The notes under the pieces are model-generated. The model was not told the origin of the DNA. It searched no databases and saw only the letters and a program-made list of their open reading frames with translations. From the NCBI RefSeq assembly GCF_007003975.1, contig NZ_VFTC01000010.1:1-64000 (forward strand): a stretch of DNA of 64,000 nt, given 5' to 3'. Every line of letters starts with the position of its first letter. Within the stretch, counting starts at the first letter, position 1. Origin of the DNA: Mesorhizobium sp. WSM4306 (GTDB lineage: Bacteria; Pseudomonadota; Alphaproteobacteria; Rhizobiales; Rhizobiaceae). Both the position numbers and the translations under genes were made by a program. Below are positions 9,696-18,643 of the stretch, in pieces.

Positions 9696-10505
9696 CTATT
9701 CGACGATCTCGTCCGTCCAGACCTTGAAACCGGCAAGCGTGCCCGGCCCGAAAATGTGGGTCAGCGGCACGTCGGCGGCGTCGCGGCCGGAGGCGATCAG
9801 GATGCGGCCGATGCGCGGGGAATTGTTGCGCGGATCGAAGACATGCCAGCGGCCGCCGAGATAGACCTCCATCCAGGCGGCGAAATCCATGCTCGCCCAG
9901 GGCTTCGGCATGCCGATGTCGCTGATGTAGCCGGTGCAGTAGCGGGTCGGGATGTTAAGCGCGCGGCAGAAGGCGACAGCAAGATGGGCAAAGTCGCGGC
10001 AGACGCCGCTTTGCTCGCGATAGGCTTCGGCCGCGGTGCGCGTCGGCCGCGCATTGCCGTAGCTGAAGACGATGTGGTTGTGGACGAAGTCGCAGACCGC
10101 CTGGACGCGGGCAATGCCGAGCGGCGTGTTGCCGAACAGCCGCCAGGCTTCGCTGGCGAGGAGATCGCTCTCGCAAAAGCGGCTCGGCAACAGGAACAGC
10201 AGTGTGTCCGACGGCAGGTCGCGCACCTCGTGCTGCCAGGCTATCAGGTCGCCCATCTCGAAGGTGCCGGGATCGCGGATCACTGAATCGGTGCCGAAGG
10301 TGAAGCGTCCGGGTGGCGCGATGAAGCGGTTGCACCAATTGCCGAAACTGTCGCGGTAGCTCTGGATCGGCACGGCCGGATTGGAGGTCAGGAAATCCGG
10401 ACGCTCGAGATCGGATGCGCGGGAGTAATGGACGTTGAGCATCGCGATCAGCGGCGTTTCCTGCGGAAAGTCGAAGCTCATCTCGCAGCCGATGTGGATT
10501 CGCAT
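9696..10505 (-). CDS. transglutaminase-like domain protein
   Basis: A 269-residue protein with an N-terminal beta-rich domain and a transglutaminase/papain-like core. The nucleophile is likely C169 in QSGVCRDFAHL, with D224 in WHVFDPRNN. At the usual catalytic histidine position (HxW) the sequence is MDFAAWMEVYL, so His is replaced by Ala (A209). This may be a subfamily trait rather than damage. Function is unknown; relatives are often annotated as transglutaminase-like cysteine proteases. It stands alone, divergent from the small lysine-rich gene. Confidence 0.85.
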   Translation of the reverse strand: MRIHIGCEMSFDFPQETPLIAMLNVHYSRASDLERPDFLTSNPAVPIQSYRDSFGNWCNRFIAPPGRFTFGTDSVIRDPGTFEMGDLIAWQHEVRDLPSDTLLFLLPSRFCESDLLASEAWRLFGNTPLGIARVQAVCDFVHNHIVFSYGNARPTRTAAEAYREQSGVCRDFAHLAVAFCRALNIPTRYCTGYISDIGMPKPWASMDFAAWMEVYLGGRWHVFDPRNNSPRIGRILIASGRDAADVPLTHIFGPGTLAGFKVWTDEIVE

Positions 10506-10633
10506 CTGTGTCCTGACCGACCTGCCTGATCATCGCCCGGCAGGAAGCGCGGCCTGATGCTGCAGTGCGAAGACAACCATGGCACGGACCGGCATGGTTT
10601 ACGAGCAAATTAGAAAGCAGTTGAAAGCGGCCC

Positions 10634-10658
10634 GCTGGCGCCGGCGACAGGCGCCAGC
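10634..10658. other. strong hairpin upstream of the small lysine-rich gene
   Basis: GCTGGCGC (10634-10641) pairs with GCGCCAGC (10651-10658), an 8-bp perfect stem with a 9-base loop. No T-run follows, so it is not a standard terminator. It lies in the 215-base gap between the transglutaminase-like gene and the 41-residue ORF. Confidence 0.4.
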
Positions 10659-10720
10659 CCCCTTGCAGTCCGGCGTTTCTCTTGTTTCACTTGGCGTCCC
10701 AGCAATTGGAGGACCGAATC

Positions 10721-10846
10721 ATGGCTAAAGGTGCGATGAAGGCGGGCAAGGAAGCCCGCAAGCCGAAGAAGGACGCCAAGAAGCCCGCCGCGGCTCCGGC
10801 GCTCAAGGCGCCTCCCGTCAAGGCGATAAGACTCAAGGACAAGTAG
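10721..10846 (+). CDS. 41-residue lysine/alanine-rich basic protein
   Basis: ATG to TAG encodes 41 residues beginning MAKGAMKAGKEARKPKKDAK and ending VKAIRLKDK. About 13 lysines, with alanine and proline, resemble histone-H1-like or nucleoid-tail composition. A strong Shine-Dalgarno GGAGG at 10708-10712 sits 8 bases upstream, and a clear terminator (10894-10927) follows about 47 bases after the stop. Those two signals are the reason for calling so short an ORF. No function is recognised; nucleic-acid binding is only suggested by charge. Confidence 0.65.
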   Translation: MAKGAMKAGKEARKPKKDAKKPAAAPALKAPPVKAIRLKDK

Positions 10847-10893
10847 GTCGCTCGGACCGAAATCCGGGCAATCCGTTTCGGCGCAGATTTTTT

Positions 10894-10927
10894 ACACCGG
10901 CGGCATGAGCAATGCTGCCGGTGTTTT
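10894..10927 (+). terminator. Rho-independent terminator after the lysine-rich small gene
   Basis: Arms ACACCGGCGGCA (10894-10905) and TGCTGCCGGTGT (10913-10924), a 12-bp stem with one G-T pair, followed by TTT. An A/T-rich stretch on the other side (GATTTTTT) may let it act on both strands. It insulates the guanidinium-exporter promoter that starts 2 bases later. Confidence 0.75.
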
Positions 10928-10928
10928 G

Positions 10929-10956
10929 TTGATCGGGCAGGCGAAGCCGCTATATC
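10929..10956 (+). promoter_or_regulatory. predicted sigma-70-type promoter for the guanidinium exporter
   Basis: TTGATC (10929-10934) and TATATC (10951-10956) are separated by 16 bases. Transcription would start at about 10963, exactly where the first riboswitch hairpin begins. Position and both boxes support the call; no experimental start site is known. Confidence 0.55.
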
Positions 10957-10962
10957 GAGGCG

Positions 10963-11012
10963 GCGAGGACGACCTCGCGCCTTCCCCGAAAAACCGGCTG
11001 GGACGACCCGCC
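10963..11012 (+). promoter_or_regulatory. guanidine-II (mini-ykkC) riboswitch
   Basis: Two successive hairpins each present an ACGA loop, the hallmark of the mini-ykkC/guanidine-II class. The first has GCGAGG (10963-10968), loop ACGA and CCTCGC (10973-10978). The second has GGG (11000-11002), loop ACGA (11003-11006) and CCC, extended by a wobble pair and a bulge to about 10996-11012. The linker is about 17 bases. It lies 26 bases before the start codon of a Gdx-type SMR exporter, the classic regulated gene. Control is expected at translation initiation. Confidence 0.88.
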
Positions 11013-11038
11013 ATCCTCATGGAATGGAGTGCATCCCG

Positions 11039-11353
11039 ATGTCGTGGATTTTTCTGTTTTTCGCCGGCCTGTTCGAGATCGGCTGGGCGATCGGCCTCAA
11101 ATACACCGACGGCTTCTCGAAACCGCTGCCGACGGTGCTCACCGTCGCGTCAATGATCGTCAGCCTGGGGCTGCTCGGCCTGGCGCTGAAGACGCTGCCC
11201 GTCGGTACGGCCTATGCGGTGTGGACCGGCATCGGCACGGTCGGAACGGCGCTGCTCGGTATCTGGCTGCTGGGCGAGCCGGCAGCCGCGATCCGGCTCG
11301 GCTGCATTGCGCTCATCGTCTGCGGCATTATGGGACTGAAGCTCGCCGCCTAA
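11039..11353 (+). CDS. gdx: guanidinium exporter of the SMR family (Gdx/SugE)
   Basis: A 104-residue, four-helix small multidrug resistance protein that acts as a dimer in the inner membrane. E13 is the proton/substrate-coupling glutamate, and G10, W16, S42, Y59 and W63 match positions of Gdx-type guanidinium transporters. The WTGIGTVG signature is characteristic. The ATG at 11039 is chosen over one 15 bases upstream because it gives the family N-terminus [16 protein letters not shown]. The guanidine-II riboswitch directly upstream supports guanidinium as substrate. The TAA stop overlaps the start of a mosaic palindrome. Confidence 0.93.
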   Translation: MSWIFLFFAGLFEIGWAIGLKYTDGFSKPLPTVLTVASMIVSLGLLGLALKTLPVGTAYAVWTGIGTVGTALLGIWLLGEPAAAIRLGCIALIVCGIMGLKLAA

Positions 11354-11583
11354 AAGCGCGTCGCGCTGAAACGGATTCAAGCGACGCGCTTTAAGTCTTT
11401 GTTTTGATGCATGTCGTTGTCCCAGAACCGCAGTACACTTCTGGGCGACATGCATTAGAGCAGTTCACCGTTTCACAGAAACGGCGACCCGCTCTATCTC
11501 TTTGGTTGTTCGCAATTCCCAAGGGAAAGCGCTGCGCGCTTTTCCCGGGAAATCCGCTTCACCCTTTTCCTGGAATTGCTTTA
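11352..11583. repeat. composite of mosaic palindromic repeats filling the sugE/gdx to DUF6481 gap
   Basis: This non-coding stretch is built of successive palindromes. AAAGCGCGTCGC (11353-11364) pairs with GCGACGCGCTTT (11381-11392). ATGCATGTCG...CGACATGCAT spans 11407-11455. A GAGCAGTTCACCGTTT-type hairpin covers about 11458-11497. An AATTCCC...GGAATT unit runs to about 11583. The second unit recurs inverted at 57059-57105 and the last inverted at 28872-28919. The first unit begins inside the exporter's TAA stop. Nothing coding was seen in 11354-11669. Confidence 0.8.
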
Positions 11584-11669
11584 AGCCAAAGCAAACAAGG
11601 AAATCGGCGCGCAAATACGTTCAGGGCCGCCGAAGGCGACCCTGATGTCCGATCGTTTCGATCGAAGCG

Positions 11670-12104
11670 TTAGCGGGCGGAGAAGCCCGGAGGCGTCCTG
11701 CCGGTGCGCTGTTTGCGCGCCGCATAGCGTGCGTCGCGCTTGGCCTTGCGTTCGGCTTCGTCGGCCAGCAAACGGGCGATGCGCTCGTTTTCTTCGGCTT
11801 CCTTGATCTTCGCTTCAGCCTGCGCTGCCTCTTCGGCCGCAATACGCGCCGCTTCGGCTGCTGCCTCGCGCTCGGCCTTCTCGACCGCCTCGCGTGCCAG
11901 CTTTTCCTGCTTCAGCCTGGCCTTTTCGGCCTCGCGTATTTCGCGAGCCGCCAGAATCGCCTTGCGTTCGGCCTGTCTTGCCAGCACCGCAGGATCATCT
12001 GCCGCCGGCTTTGACTTGAAGCGCTCCAGAAGCGCCTTCTTTGCCTCGTTCGCGGCATTGCGCCGCTCGAAAATGTCTTTTTCCCTGTAGATAGCCAAGT
12101 CCAC
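11670..12104 (-). CDS. DUF6481-like charged coiled-coil protein
   Basis: A 144-residue protein, almost entirely a highly charged Ala/Glu/Lys/Arg helix from about residue 35 to 130. The short N-terminal block (REKDIFERRNAANEAKKALLERF) and the KAKRDARYAARKQR C-terminal block match what I recall of the alphaproteobacterial DUF6481 family. No signal peptide or membrane segment is present, so it is cytoplasmic. Function is unknown. It stands alone, separated from gdx by the mosaic repeats and divergent from the luciferase-like gene. Confidence 0.75.
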   Translation of the reverse strand: MDLAIYREKDIFERRNAANEAKKALLERFKSKPAADDPAVLARQAERKAILAAREIREAEKARLKQEKLAREAVEKAEREAAAEAARIAAEEAAQAEAKIKEAEENERIARLLADEAERKAKRDARYAARKQRTGRTPPGFSAR

Positions 12105-12341
12105 TTCCCTGAAGTCAATTCGCGACGCTTACATACGCGCGAAAACCGATAGTTCAAGCGCCAAAACGGAATGCCAGCCATGAAATTCTATGCTGTTGCA
12201 GCCAGGAGACGCGCTTTTGCCGACCAAAGCCGACAGAAGCTGGCTGAAACCGACATGCACTGTTCACCATCCGCCCCTCTGGCGGCAGAGCGGCTCGGTC
12301 GCTACCTGTAGCCGTAAATCAGAACATTTGGATGACATGAA

Positions 12342-13403
12342 ATGGAACTCGGTCTCTACACTTTCGCCGACGTCAGCCCCGAGCCCGGCGCCGGCGCGAT
12401 CGGCCCGCATGAGCGGCTGCGCAACCTGATCGAAGAGATCGAATTGGCCGACCAGGTCGGCCTCGACGTCTTTGGTCTCGGCGAACATCATCGCCCCGAC
12501 TATGCCGCGTCCGCGCCGGTAGTGGCGCTGGCCGCCGCCGCCGAGCGCACCAAACGCATCAAGCTGACCAGCGCGGTCACCGTGCTGTCCTCCGACGATC
12601 CGGTGCGCGTCTTCCAGCAGTTCGCGACGCTCGACCTGTTGTCGGGCGGCCGGGCCGAGATCATGGCCGGGCGCGGTTCGTTCATCGAATCCTTCCCGCT
12701 GTTCGGCTACAATCTCGAAGACTATGACGAGCTGTTCGCCGAAAAGCTCGACCTGCTCCTGGCGATACGCGACAGCGTGAAAGTCACATGGTCGGGCAAT
12801 CTGCGTGCGCCGATCAATGACCGCGGCGTCTATCCGCGCCCGTTGCAGGACAAATTGCCGATCTGGATCGCCATTGGCGGAACGCCGCAATCGGCCGCCC
12901 GCGCCGGCGTGCTCGGCCTGCCGCTGGCGCTGGCCATCATCGGCGGCGAGCCGGCGCGCTTTGCGCCGCTGTTCGATATCTACCGCGAGGCTGCCAAGCG
13001 TGCCGGCACCGACCCCACGGGGCTCGCAACCAGCATTAATGTGCACGGCTTCATCGCCGAGACCACCGAGCAGGCGGCCGACGATTTCTACGGGCCGCAA
13101 GCCGAGGTGATGAACCGCATCGGCCGCGAGCGCGGCTGGGGTCCGACGTCGCGGGCGCATTTCGATCAGTCGCGTGGCCCAAACGGCGCGCTGTTCGTCG
13201 GCAATCCCGAACAGGTGGCGGAAAAGATCGTCGCCCAGCACAAGATCTTCAACAACGATCGCTTCCTGCTGCAGATGGCAATCGGCACCATGCCGCACGC
13301 CAAGATCATGAAAGCGATCGAACTCTACGGCACCAAGGTGGCGCCGATCGTGCGCAAGGAAACGGCGAAGTCGGCGCCGGCGGTAACGGCGCCCGCCGCG
13401 TAA
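12342..13403 (+). CDS. LLM class flavin-dependent oxidoreductase (luciferase-like)
   Basis: A 353-residue TIM-barrel flavin enzyme of the bacterial luciferase superfamily. [44 protein letters not shown] and the [19 protein letters not shown] loop are typical. The C-terminal half has [18 protein letters not shown]. It uses reduced flavin supplied by a partner reductase, but the substrate is unknown. A second, different LLM gene lies at 15603-16601. There is no operon partner within 100 bases. Confidence 0.88.
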   Translation: MELGLYTFADVSPEPGAGAIGPHERLRNLIEEIELADQVGLDVFGLGEHHRPDYAASAPVVALAAAAERTKRIKLTSAVTVLSSDDPVRVFQQFATLDLLSGGRAEIMAGRGSFIESFPLFGYNLEDYDELFAEKLDLLLAIRDSVKVTWSGNLRAPINDRGVYPRPLQDKLPIWIAIGGTPQSAARAGVLGLPLALAIIGGEPARFAPLFDIYREAAKRAGTDPTGLATSINVHGFIAETTEQAADDFYGPQAEVMNRIGRERGWGPTSRAHFDQSRGPNGALFVGNPEQVAEKIVAQHKIFNNDRFLLQMAIGTMPHAKIMKAIELYGTKVAPIVRKETAKSAPAVTAPAA

Positions 13404-13516
13404 TTCGACGACATGATCTGGATTGCTGGCCTTGCCGGCTAACGGAACCTAGAGGCAGTAGAGGCGTTTTCCGTCAGCGGAATGCACCAATTGCGGTGCG
13501 CTGCCGGGGGAAAACG

Positions 13517-14689
13517 ATGAAAGCCGAACCCACCGCTTTGGGCGCAGTCCTTGCCGAGGCCGAAGAGGCGCGCGTCGTGGCGCGCGCGGACACGCACCTG
13601 ATGCGTTCGCTGCTCATCGGCATCTTCATCCTGATGGCCATCTACGCGCTCTATTTCGCCCGCGCCTTCTTCATGCCGGTCATCCTCGCCTTCCTGCTTA
13701 CGCTGACGCTGACGCCGATCGTGCGCTTCCTGCGCAAGCGCGGCGTGCCCGAAGTGGTGTCGGCGACGCTGCTGGTGGTGCTGTCTGTCTGCATCTTTGC
13801 CACCGCCGGCTATCTGCTCAGCGGTCCGGTCATCGACCTTATCAACAACACCTCCGCCATCGGCCAGCAGCTGAGCGAGCGGATGGCGCAGTTACGGCGC
13901 CCGCTCGAGAGGATCATGCAGATCTCGCATCAGATCGAACAGATGACCGAGACCTCGCAGGAACCGGGCGTCCAGAAAGTGGCGGTGGCGCAGTCCGGTA
14001 TCCTGTCGGCGGCCGCCAGCAATATCCTGGCGGCAGGCACAAGCTTCACCATCATCTTCGTGCTGTCGCTGTTCTTGCTGGCGTCCGGCACGATGTTTTA
14101 CGAAAAAATCGTCCAGTCCTTCGCCAGGCTCAGCGAAAAGAAGCGGGCACTGCGCGTCGTCTATGACGTCGAGCGCGAAATCTCGCACTATCTGCTCACC
14201 GTCGCCGTCATCAATGCCGGCCTCGGCACGGTGATCGGCCTCGGCCTGTGGGGGCTCGGCATGCCCAATCCACTGGTCTGGGGAACGATGGCGGCGCTGC
14301 TCAACTTCCTGCCCTATGTCGGCGCGATGATCACCATCGTGCTGGTCAGCGTCATTGCACTGATCAGCTTCGATAGTATCTCCTACGCACTGCTGGCGCC
14401 GGCCTTCGTGCTTTTGTGCGACATCGTCGAAGGCCAGTTCGTGACGCCGATGGTGGTCGGGCGGCGCCTCGAGATCAACGCCGTGGCGATCTTCATTGCC
14501 ATCGCCTTCTGGTCCTGGCTGTGGGGCTTTGTCGGCGCGCTGATGGCGGTGCCGCTGCTGGTCGTCATCAAGGTGTTCTGCGATCACTTCGACGGCCTCA
14601 GCCATGTCGGCAACTTCCTCGCCGCACAGCAGACGGCGGTCGTGGTGGAGGACGAAGCGGCCGAAGAGAATGGCGAGGCCAAGGCATAG
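13517..14689 (+). CDS. AI-2E family transporter (PerM/UPF0118 permease)
   Basis: A 390-residue inner-membrane protein with about eight helices: two near the N-terminus (about 35-80) and a C-terminal cluster with [30 protein letters not shown], the conserved region of the family. A central amphipathic region (about 120-170) lies between them. Some homologues export autoinducer-2 or act as Na+/H+ antiporters, so the family name should not be read as function. The ATG at 13517 has a GGGGG Shine-Dalgarno 8 bases upstream. The C-terminus is Glu-rich. Confidence 0.85.
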   Translation: MKAEPTALGAVLAEAEEARVVARADTHLMRSLLIGIFILMAIYALYFARAFFMPVILAFLLTLTLTPIVRFLRKRGVPEVVSATLLVVLSVCIFATAGYLLSGPVIDLINNTSAIGQQLSERMAQLRRPLERIMQISHQIEQMTETSQEPGVQKVAVAQSGILSAAASNILAAGTSFTIIFVLSLFLLASGTMFYEKIVQSFARLSEKKRALRVVYDVEREISHYLLTVAVINAGLGTVIGLGLWGLGMPNPLVWGTMAALLNFLPYVGAMITIVLVSVIALISFDSISYALLAPAFVLLCDIVEGQFVTPMVVGRRLEINAVAIFIAIAFWSWLWGFVGALMAVPLLVVIKVFCDHFDGLSHVGNFLAAQQTAVVVEDEAAEENGEAKA

Positions 14690-14769
14690 AGGCCGGTACT
14701 GCTTGCCGCCTCGTGTTTGTCGTCTTCGGGCCGAGTGCCTATATCGAGCCGGTCAAGCCGGACCCTGCC

Positions 14770-15597
14770 ATGACCGACGTCTCCTTCGACCTCGACGCCT
14801 ATTTCGCCCGGATCAGTTATCGCGGTTCGATCGATGCGTCGCTCGACACGCTAAAGGCGCTGCACCGGCAGCACCCGCAAGCGATCCCCTTCGAGAACAT
14901 GGATCCGTTGCTGGGCATCGCGGTGAAGCTCGATCTCGCTTCGCTGCAGGACAAGGTTTTCGCGCGCCGCCGCGGCGGCTACTGCTTCGAACACAATTTG
15001 ATCCTCATGCATGCGCTGAAGGCGCTGGGCTTCGAGGTCAGCGGCCTCGCCGCGCGGGTTCTAAGGGGTCAGCCGGAGGACGCCATCACCGCGCGCAGCC
15101 ACATGCTGTTGCGGATCGAGCTCGACGGCCGAACCTACATTGCCGATGTCGGCTTTGGCGGCCTGACGATGACCGCGCCGCTGTTGCTCGAGCCCGGCCT
15201 CGAACAACAGACCCCGCACGAAACATTCCGCATCATCGAGACGCCAGATCATTTTCGGGTACAAGCCAATGTCGGCGGCGACTGGCAGACACTCCACCGC
15301 TTCGACATGCAACCGGCCTATGAGGTCGATTATGCGGTCGCCAATTACTTCGTCTCGACCCATCCGACCTCGCATTTCCTGTCCTCCGTCGTAGCGGCGC
15401 GCGCCTTGCCCGACCGGCGCTATGCGCTGCGCAACGCCAGGCTATCGACGCATCATGTCGGCGGCCGCAGCGAGCAACGCGAGATCGCGACAGCGGCGGA
15501 ATTCGCCGACATTCTGGAAAGCCAGATCGACATCATCATCCCCGACCGCGCCGCCTTCGAAACCAAGGTCCGGCAGCTGAACATCGTAAAGGCTTGA
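14770..15597 (+). CDS. nat: arylamine N-acetyltransferase
   Basis: A 275-residue cytosolic enzyme that moves acetyl from acetyl-CoA to arylamines and hydrazines. The papain-like catalytic triad is visible: C72 in [12 protein letters not shown]111 in ARSHMLLR and D126 in YIADVGFGG. The family start [15 protein letters not shown] at ATG 14770 is used; the reading frame is open further upstream within the permease gene, but that part is not NAT-like. A luciferase-like oxidoreductase gene starts 6 bases after its stop, so the two are likely co-transcribed. Confidence 0.95.
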   Translation: MTDVSFDLDAYFARISYRGSIDASLDTLKALHRQHPQAIPFENMDPLLGIAVKLDLASLQDKVFARRRGGYCFEHNLILMHALKALGFEVSGLAARVLRGQPEDAITARSHMLLRIELDGRTYIADVGFGGLTMTAPLLLEPGLEQQTPHETFRIIETPDHFRVQANVGGDWQTLHRFDMQPAYEVDYAVANYFVSTHPTSHFLSSVVAARALPDRRYALRNARLSTHHVGGRSEQREIATAAEFADILESQIDIIIPDRAAFETKVRQLNIVKA

Positions 15598-15602
15598 GGC
15601 CC

Positions 15603-16601
15603 ATGACCGCTCTTTCCGTGCTCGACCTGTCGCCGATCGTCGAAGGCAGCAACGCCTCGCAGTCGCTGGCCAATTCGCTCGACCTTGCCCGCCATGCCGA
15701 GCGGCTCGGCTACAAGCGCTACTGGCTGGCCGAGCACCACAACATGCCGGGTATCGCCAGTGCGGCGACCGCGGTCGTCATCGCCCATGTCGCCGGCGGC
15801 ACCAAGACGATCCGCGTCGGCGCCGGTGGCATCATGCTGCCCAACCATGCGCCGCTGGTGATCGCCGAGCAGTTCGGCACGCTGGCGGCACTGCACCCCG
15901 GCCGCATCGACCTCGGCCTCGGCCGCGCGCCCGGCACCGACATGGGCACGGCGCGAGCGCTGCGCCGCAACCTCGAGGCGTCAGACAATTTCCCCCAGGA
16001 TGTCGTCGAGCTGATGGGGTATTTCCAGCCGGCCGAGGAAGGTCAGCGTATCCATGCTGTGCCCGGCGAAGGCCAGAAGGTGCCGGTCTGGATTCTCGGC
16101 TCAAGCCTCTATGGCGCGCAGCTCGCCGCTCTGCTTGGCCTGCCCTATGCCTTTGCTTCGCATTTCGCGCCGGCCGAGCTCGACCATGCGCTGGACATCT
16201 ACCGCTCGCGCTTCCAGCCGTCTGAACAGCTGGACAAGCCCTATGTCATGCTCGGCCTCAACGTTTTCGCCGCGCCGACCGATGCCGAGGCAAAATTGCT
16301 GTTCACCTCGCTGCAGCAGGCCTTCGTCAACCTGCGCACTGGACGGCCGGGCCGCCTGCCGCCGCCGGTCGAGGGTTATGACCAGACGCTGGAGCCGATG
16401 GCCAAAACCATGCTCGGCCAGGCGCTGTCCTGCGCGGTCGTCGGCTCGCCCGAAACCGTCCGGCAAGGCATCGACGCCTTCGTGCGCCGCACCGGCGCCG
16501 ACGAGCTGATGGTGACGGCGCAGATTTTCGACCATGCGGCGCGCGTGCGTTCGTTCGAAATCCTGGCCGAGGCGCACAAATCGCTGTTGCAAGCCGCGTG
16601 A
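15603..16601 (+). CDS. LLM class flavin-dependent oxidoreductase (YhbW-like)
   Basis: A 332-residue luciferase-superfamily protein. [43 protein letters not shown] and [42 protein letters not shown] place it in the alkanal-monooxygenase-like MsnO8 group. It starts 6 bases after the arylamine N-acetyltransferase, so the pair may share a transcript. No flavin reductase is adjacent. The substrate is unknown. Confidence 0.88.
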   Translation: MTALSVLDLSPIVEGSNASQSLANSLDLARHAERLGYKRYWLAEHHNMPGIASAATAVVIAHVAGGTKTIRVGAGGIMLPNHAPLVIAEQFGTLAALHPGRIDLGLGRAPGTDMGTARALRRNLEASDNFPQDVVELMGYFQPAEEGQRIHAVPGEGQKVPVWILGSSLYGAQLAALLGLPYAFASHFAPAELDHALDIYRSRFQPSEQLDKPYVMLGLNVFAAPTDAEAKLLFTSLQQAFVNLRTGRPGRLPPPVEGYDQTLEPMAKTMLGQALSCAVVGSPETVRQGIDAFVRRTGADELMVTAQIFDHAARVRSFEILAEAHKSLLQAA

Positions 16602-16674
16602 GTCGCCAGTGAAGCTTTTTCAGGAGAGGCTCGTCTGCTAAGGGCAGACGCCTTCCTCAGCCAAGAGCCTTGCC

Positions 16675-17490
16675 GTGACCCATGACCTCGACCAACGCAT
16701 GCATTTCGCCATCGATCTGGCGCGACGCGCCGGCGAACTCGGCCTGAAATACTTCCGCGACCTCGAAAACCTGACCATCGAGAGCAAGGGCCATCAGGAC
16801 CTGGTTTCCGATGGCGACCGCGAGGTCGAACTGTTCATCCGCGCGGCGATCGCCGCCGCCTATCCGCAGGATGGCATTGTCGGCGAGGAACATGCCGCGG
16901 TTGAGGGATCGACGGGCCATGTGTGGGTCATCGATCCGATCGATGGCACCGCCAACTTCGTGCGCGGTATTCCGGCCTGGTGTGTGGTCATCGCCTGCGC
17001 CAAGCACGGCGAGGCGGTCGTCGGCGTCATCCACGAGCCGTCGACCGGCGAGACTTTTCACGGCCGCCGCGGCGGCGGTGCCTTCGTCAACGGCCGGCCG
17101 ATCAAGGCCAGCACCGCCGGCCTCGGGGAAGGATCGGTCGGCACCGGCCTGTCGAACCGGGCCGAGACCCGCCATGTCGCCGTGCTCGTCGGGCTGATCA
17201 TGGCAGAAGGCGGCGTCTTCTTCCGCAATGCATCGGGCGCGCTGATGTTGGCCTATGCGGCGTCCGGGCGGCTGCTCGGCTATGTCGAGGAGCACATGAA
17301 TGCGTGGGACTGCCTGGCCGGCATGCTGTTGGTGGAAGAAGCCGGCGGTATGGTGCTGAAACCGGACCCCAAGACGGTCCTTGCCAAGGGAACACTGGTG
17401 ATCGCCGGCGGCAAGCATGTGTTCCCGAAGTTGCAGGCGCTGTGCGCGCAGGCCTTCGGAGCGGCGCCTGCCGGTATTGCGCAGCGATAG
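16675..17490 (+). CDS. inositol monophosphatase family protein
   Basis: A 271-residue Mg-dependent phosphatase of the IMPase/SuhB/HisN superfamily. Metal-binding motifs are GEE (70-72), DPIDGT (87-92) and WD (211-212). The substrate could be inositol phosphate, histidinol phosphate or a nucleotide phosphate; the family cannot be split by eye. It begins at a GTG at 16675; the next ATG (residue 9) would cut the first helix. A hairpin (CGTCTGC/GCAGACG, 16632-16650) lies just upstream. It precedes the NRPS-like cassette by 100 bases. Confidence 0.9.
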   Translation: MTHDLDQRMHFAIDLARRAGELGLKYFRDLENLTIESKGHQDLVSDGDREVELFIRAAIAAAYPQDGIVGEEHAAVEGSTGHVWVIDPIDGTANFVRGIPAWCVVIACAKHGEAVVGVIHEPSTGETFHGRRGGGAFVNGRPIKASTAGLGEGSVGTGLSNRAETRHVAVLVGLIMAEGGVFFRNASGALMLAYAASGRLLGYVEEHMNAWDCLAGMLLVEEAGGMVLKPDPKTVLAKGTLVIAGGKHVFPKLQALCAQAFGAAPAGIAQR

Positions 17491-17590
17491 GCCACTGTTC
17501 AACACATAGGCTGTGGGTTAAAAGCGGACAGGCATTCAGGGGATGCGCTATTGCCGGCAACGGCAATTCCATCGGTTCAAGGGCTTGCCG

Positions 17591-18643
17591 ATGAACATGC
17601 ATAACACCATCCGGCCAGACAGAGCCCCGTTGGGCAGCGGGCCGGCGCAGGCGATCGCCGGCATCTTTGCGCAAGAATTGCAGCTGGCCTCGGTCGGCCT
17701 CGACGACAATTTCTTCGATCTCGGCGGCGATTCGCTGGCCGCCGAAACTCTTGTGCTTGCGGTGCAGAGCCGGTTCGGCGTGAAGCTGCAGACCTCGGTG
17801 CTGCTTGAAGCGCCGACGCCGCGCGAATTCGGCAGGCTGATCGCGTTGCAATTGCCCGAGCACCCGGCGCGGCGGCTGGCTGTGCAGGTTTCCGGCAGCC
17901 ACGGCCAGGAGCCGATCGCCATGATCCATGGCATTTCCGGTTCGGCGCTGTTCGCCAACCGTTTCGGCAAGGCGCTGAAGCAGCGCTATTCCGTCATCGC
18001 CGTGCGCGGCATGGGCCTCGAGCCCGGCGAGACGCCGTATGACAGCGTCGAGGAGATCAGCGCCAATTACTTCGACGGGTTGAGCTCGGCCACCGGCCAA
18101 CACCCGCGCGTCATCGGCGGCATCTGCCTTGGCGGGCTGCTGGCAATCGAGGTCGGGCGGCTGACTTTCGAAGCGACCGGCGAGCGGCCGGCTTTGCTGC
18201 TGATCGACCCGCCGCCGCTGGGTTCGGCCTGGCTGAAGCCGATGGCGGACAACCGCATGACCGCACAAAGGCGACGCCAAATCACCCGCAAGGTCGTCTA
18301 CTGGCGGCTCTTGCGCGACGGCCTGGGGGCGGTCGGCCTTGGGCAGTCGAGGCTTGGGCGTCACACCAGGCAGAAGGCCTTCAAGAGCATGCTGGTGCGC
18401 GCTGCCGCGGGTTTTTCACCGTCGTCCTACCCGTGCGACATACTGGTCATCGCCAGCTCGGAATGGAGCGCCACCACGGTCGAGCAATACAAAGACTGGG
18501 CTAGCGAGAACACGCGGGTGGAAACGGTCGTCATGACGGGCACCCATGACAAGTTCCGGGCCGCCAACATGGACGCGATCGACACTGCGATCATCGCCTT
18601 CCTCGACGCCAGGCGCGCGCCGGCCGGAATGCCGGTCCGCTAG
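17591..18643 (+). CDS. carrier protein-thioesterase didomain (NRPS-like)
   Basis: A 350-residue two-domain protein. Residues about 15-90 are a peptidyl/aryl carrier domain with the phosphopantetheine serine S48 in DNFFDLGGDSLAAETL. Residues about 105-340 are an alpha/beta-hydrolase thioesterase with MIHGISGS (oxyanion region), the nucleophile elbow GGICLGG where the usual Ser is Cys (C179), and a C-terminal THDKF supplying the probable His. The start MNMHNT is chosen over an upstream ATG. The adenylating enzyme begins at the next base after its TAG, so the two form an operon. No condensation domain is present. The product is unknown. Confidence 0.85.
   Translation: MNMHNTIRPDRAPLGSGPAQAIAGIFAQELQLASVGLDDNFFDLGGDSLAAETLVLAVQSRFGVKLQTSVLLEAPTPREFGRLIALQLPEHPARRLAVQVSGSHGQEPIAMIHGISGSALFANRFGKALKQRYSVIAVRGMGLEPGETPYDSVEEISANYFDGLSSATGQHPRVIGGICLGGLLAIEVGRLTFEATGERPALLLIDPPPLGSAWLKPMADNRMTAQRRRQITRKVVYWRLLRDGLGAVGLGQSRLGRHTRQKAFKSMLVRAAAGFSPSSYPCDILVIASSEWSATTVEQYKDWASENTRVETVVMTGTHDKFRAANMDAIDTAIIAFLDARRAPAGMPVR

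Noticed and set aside
12180..12311. A 43-residue ORF (MKFYAVAARRRAFADQ...) upstream of the first luciferase-like gene
   Set aside because: Only a weak Shine-Dalgarno, no recognised motif and no terminator; chance is likely.
16632..16650. Hairpin CGTCTGC/GCAGACG after the second luciferase-like gene as a terminator
   Set aside because: No T-run follows, so it was noted only with the neighbouring gene.
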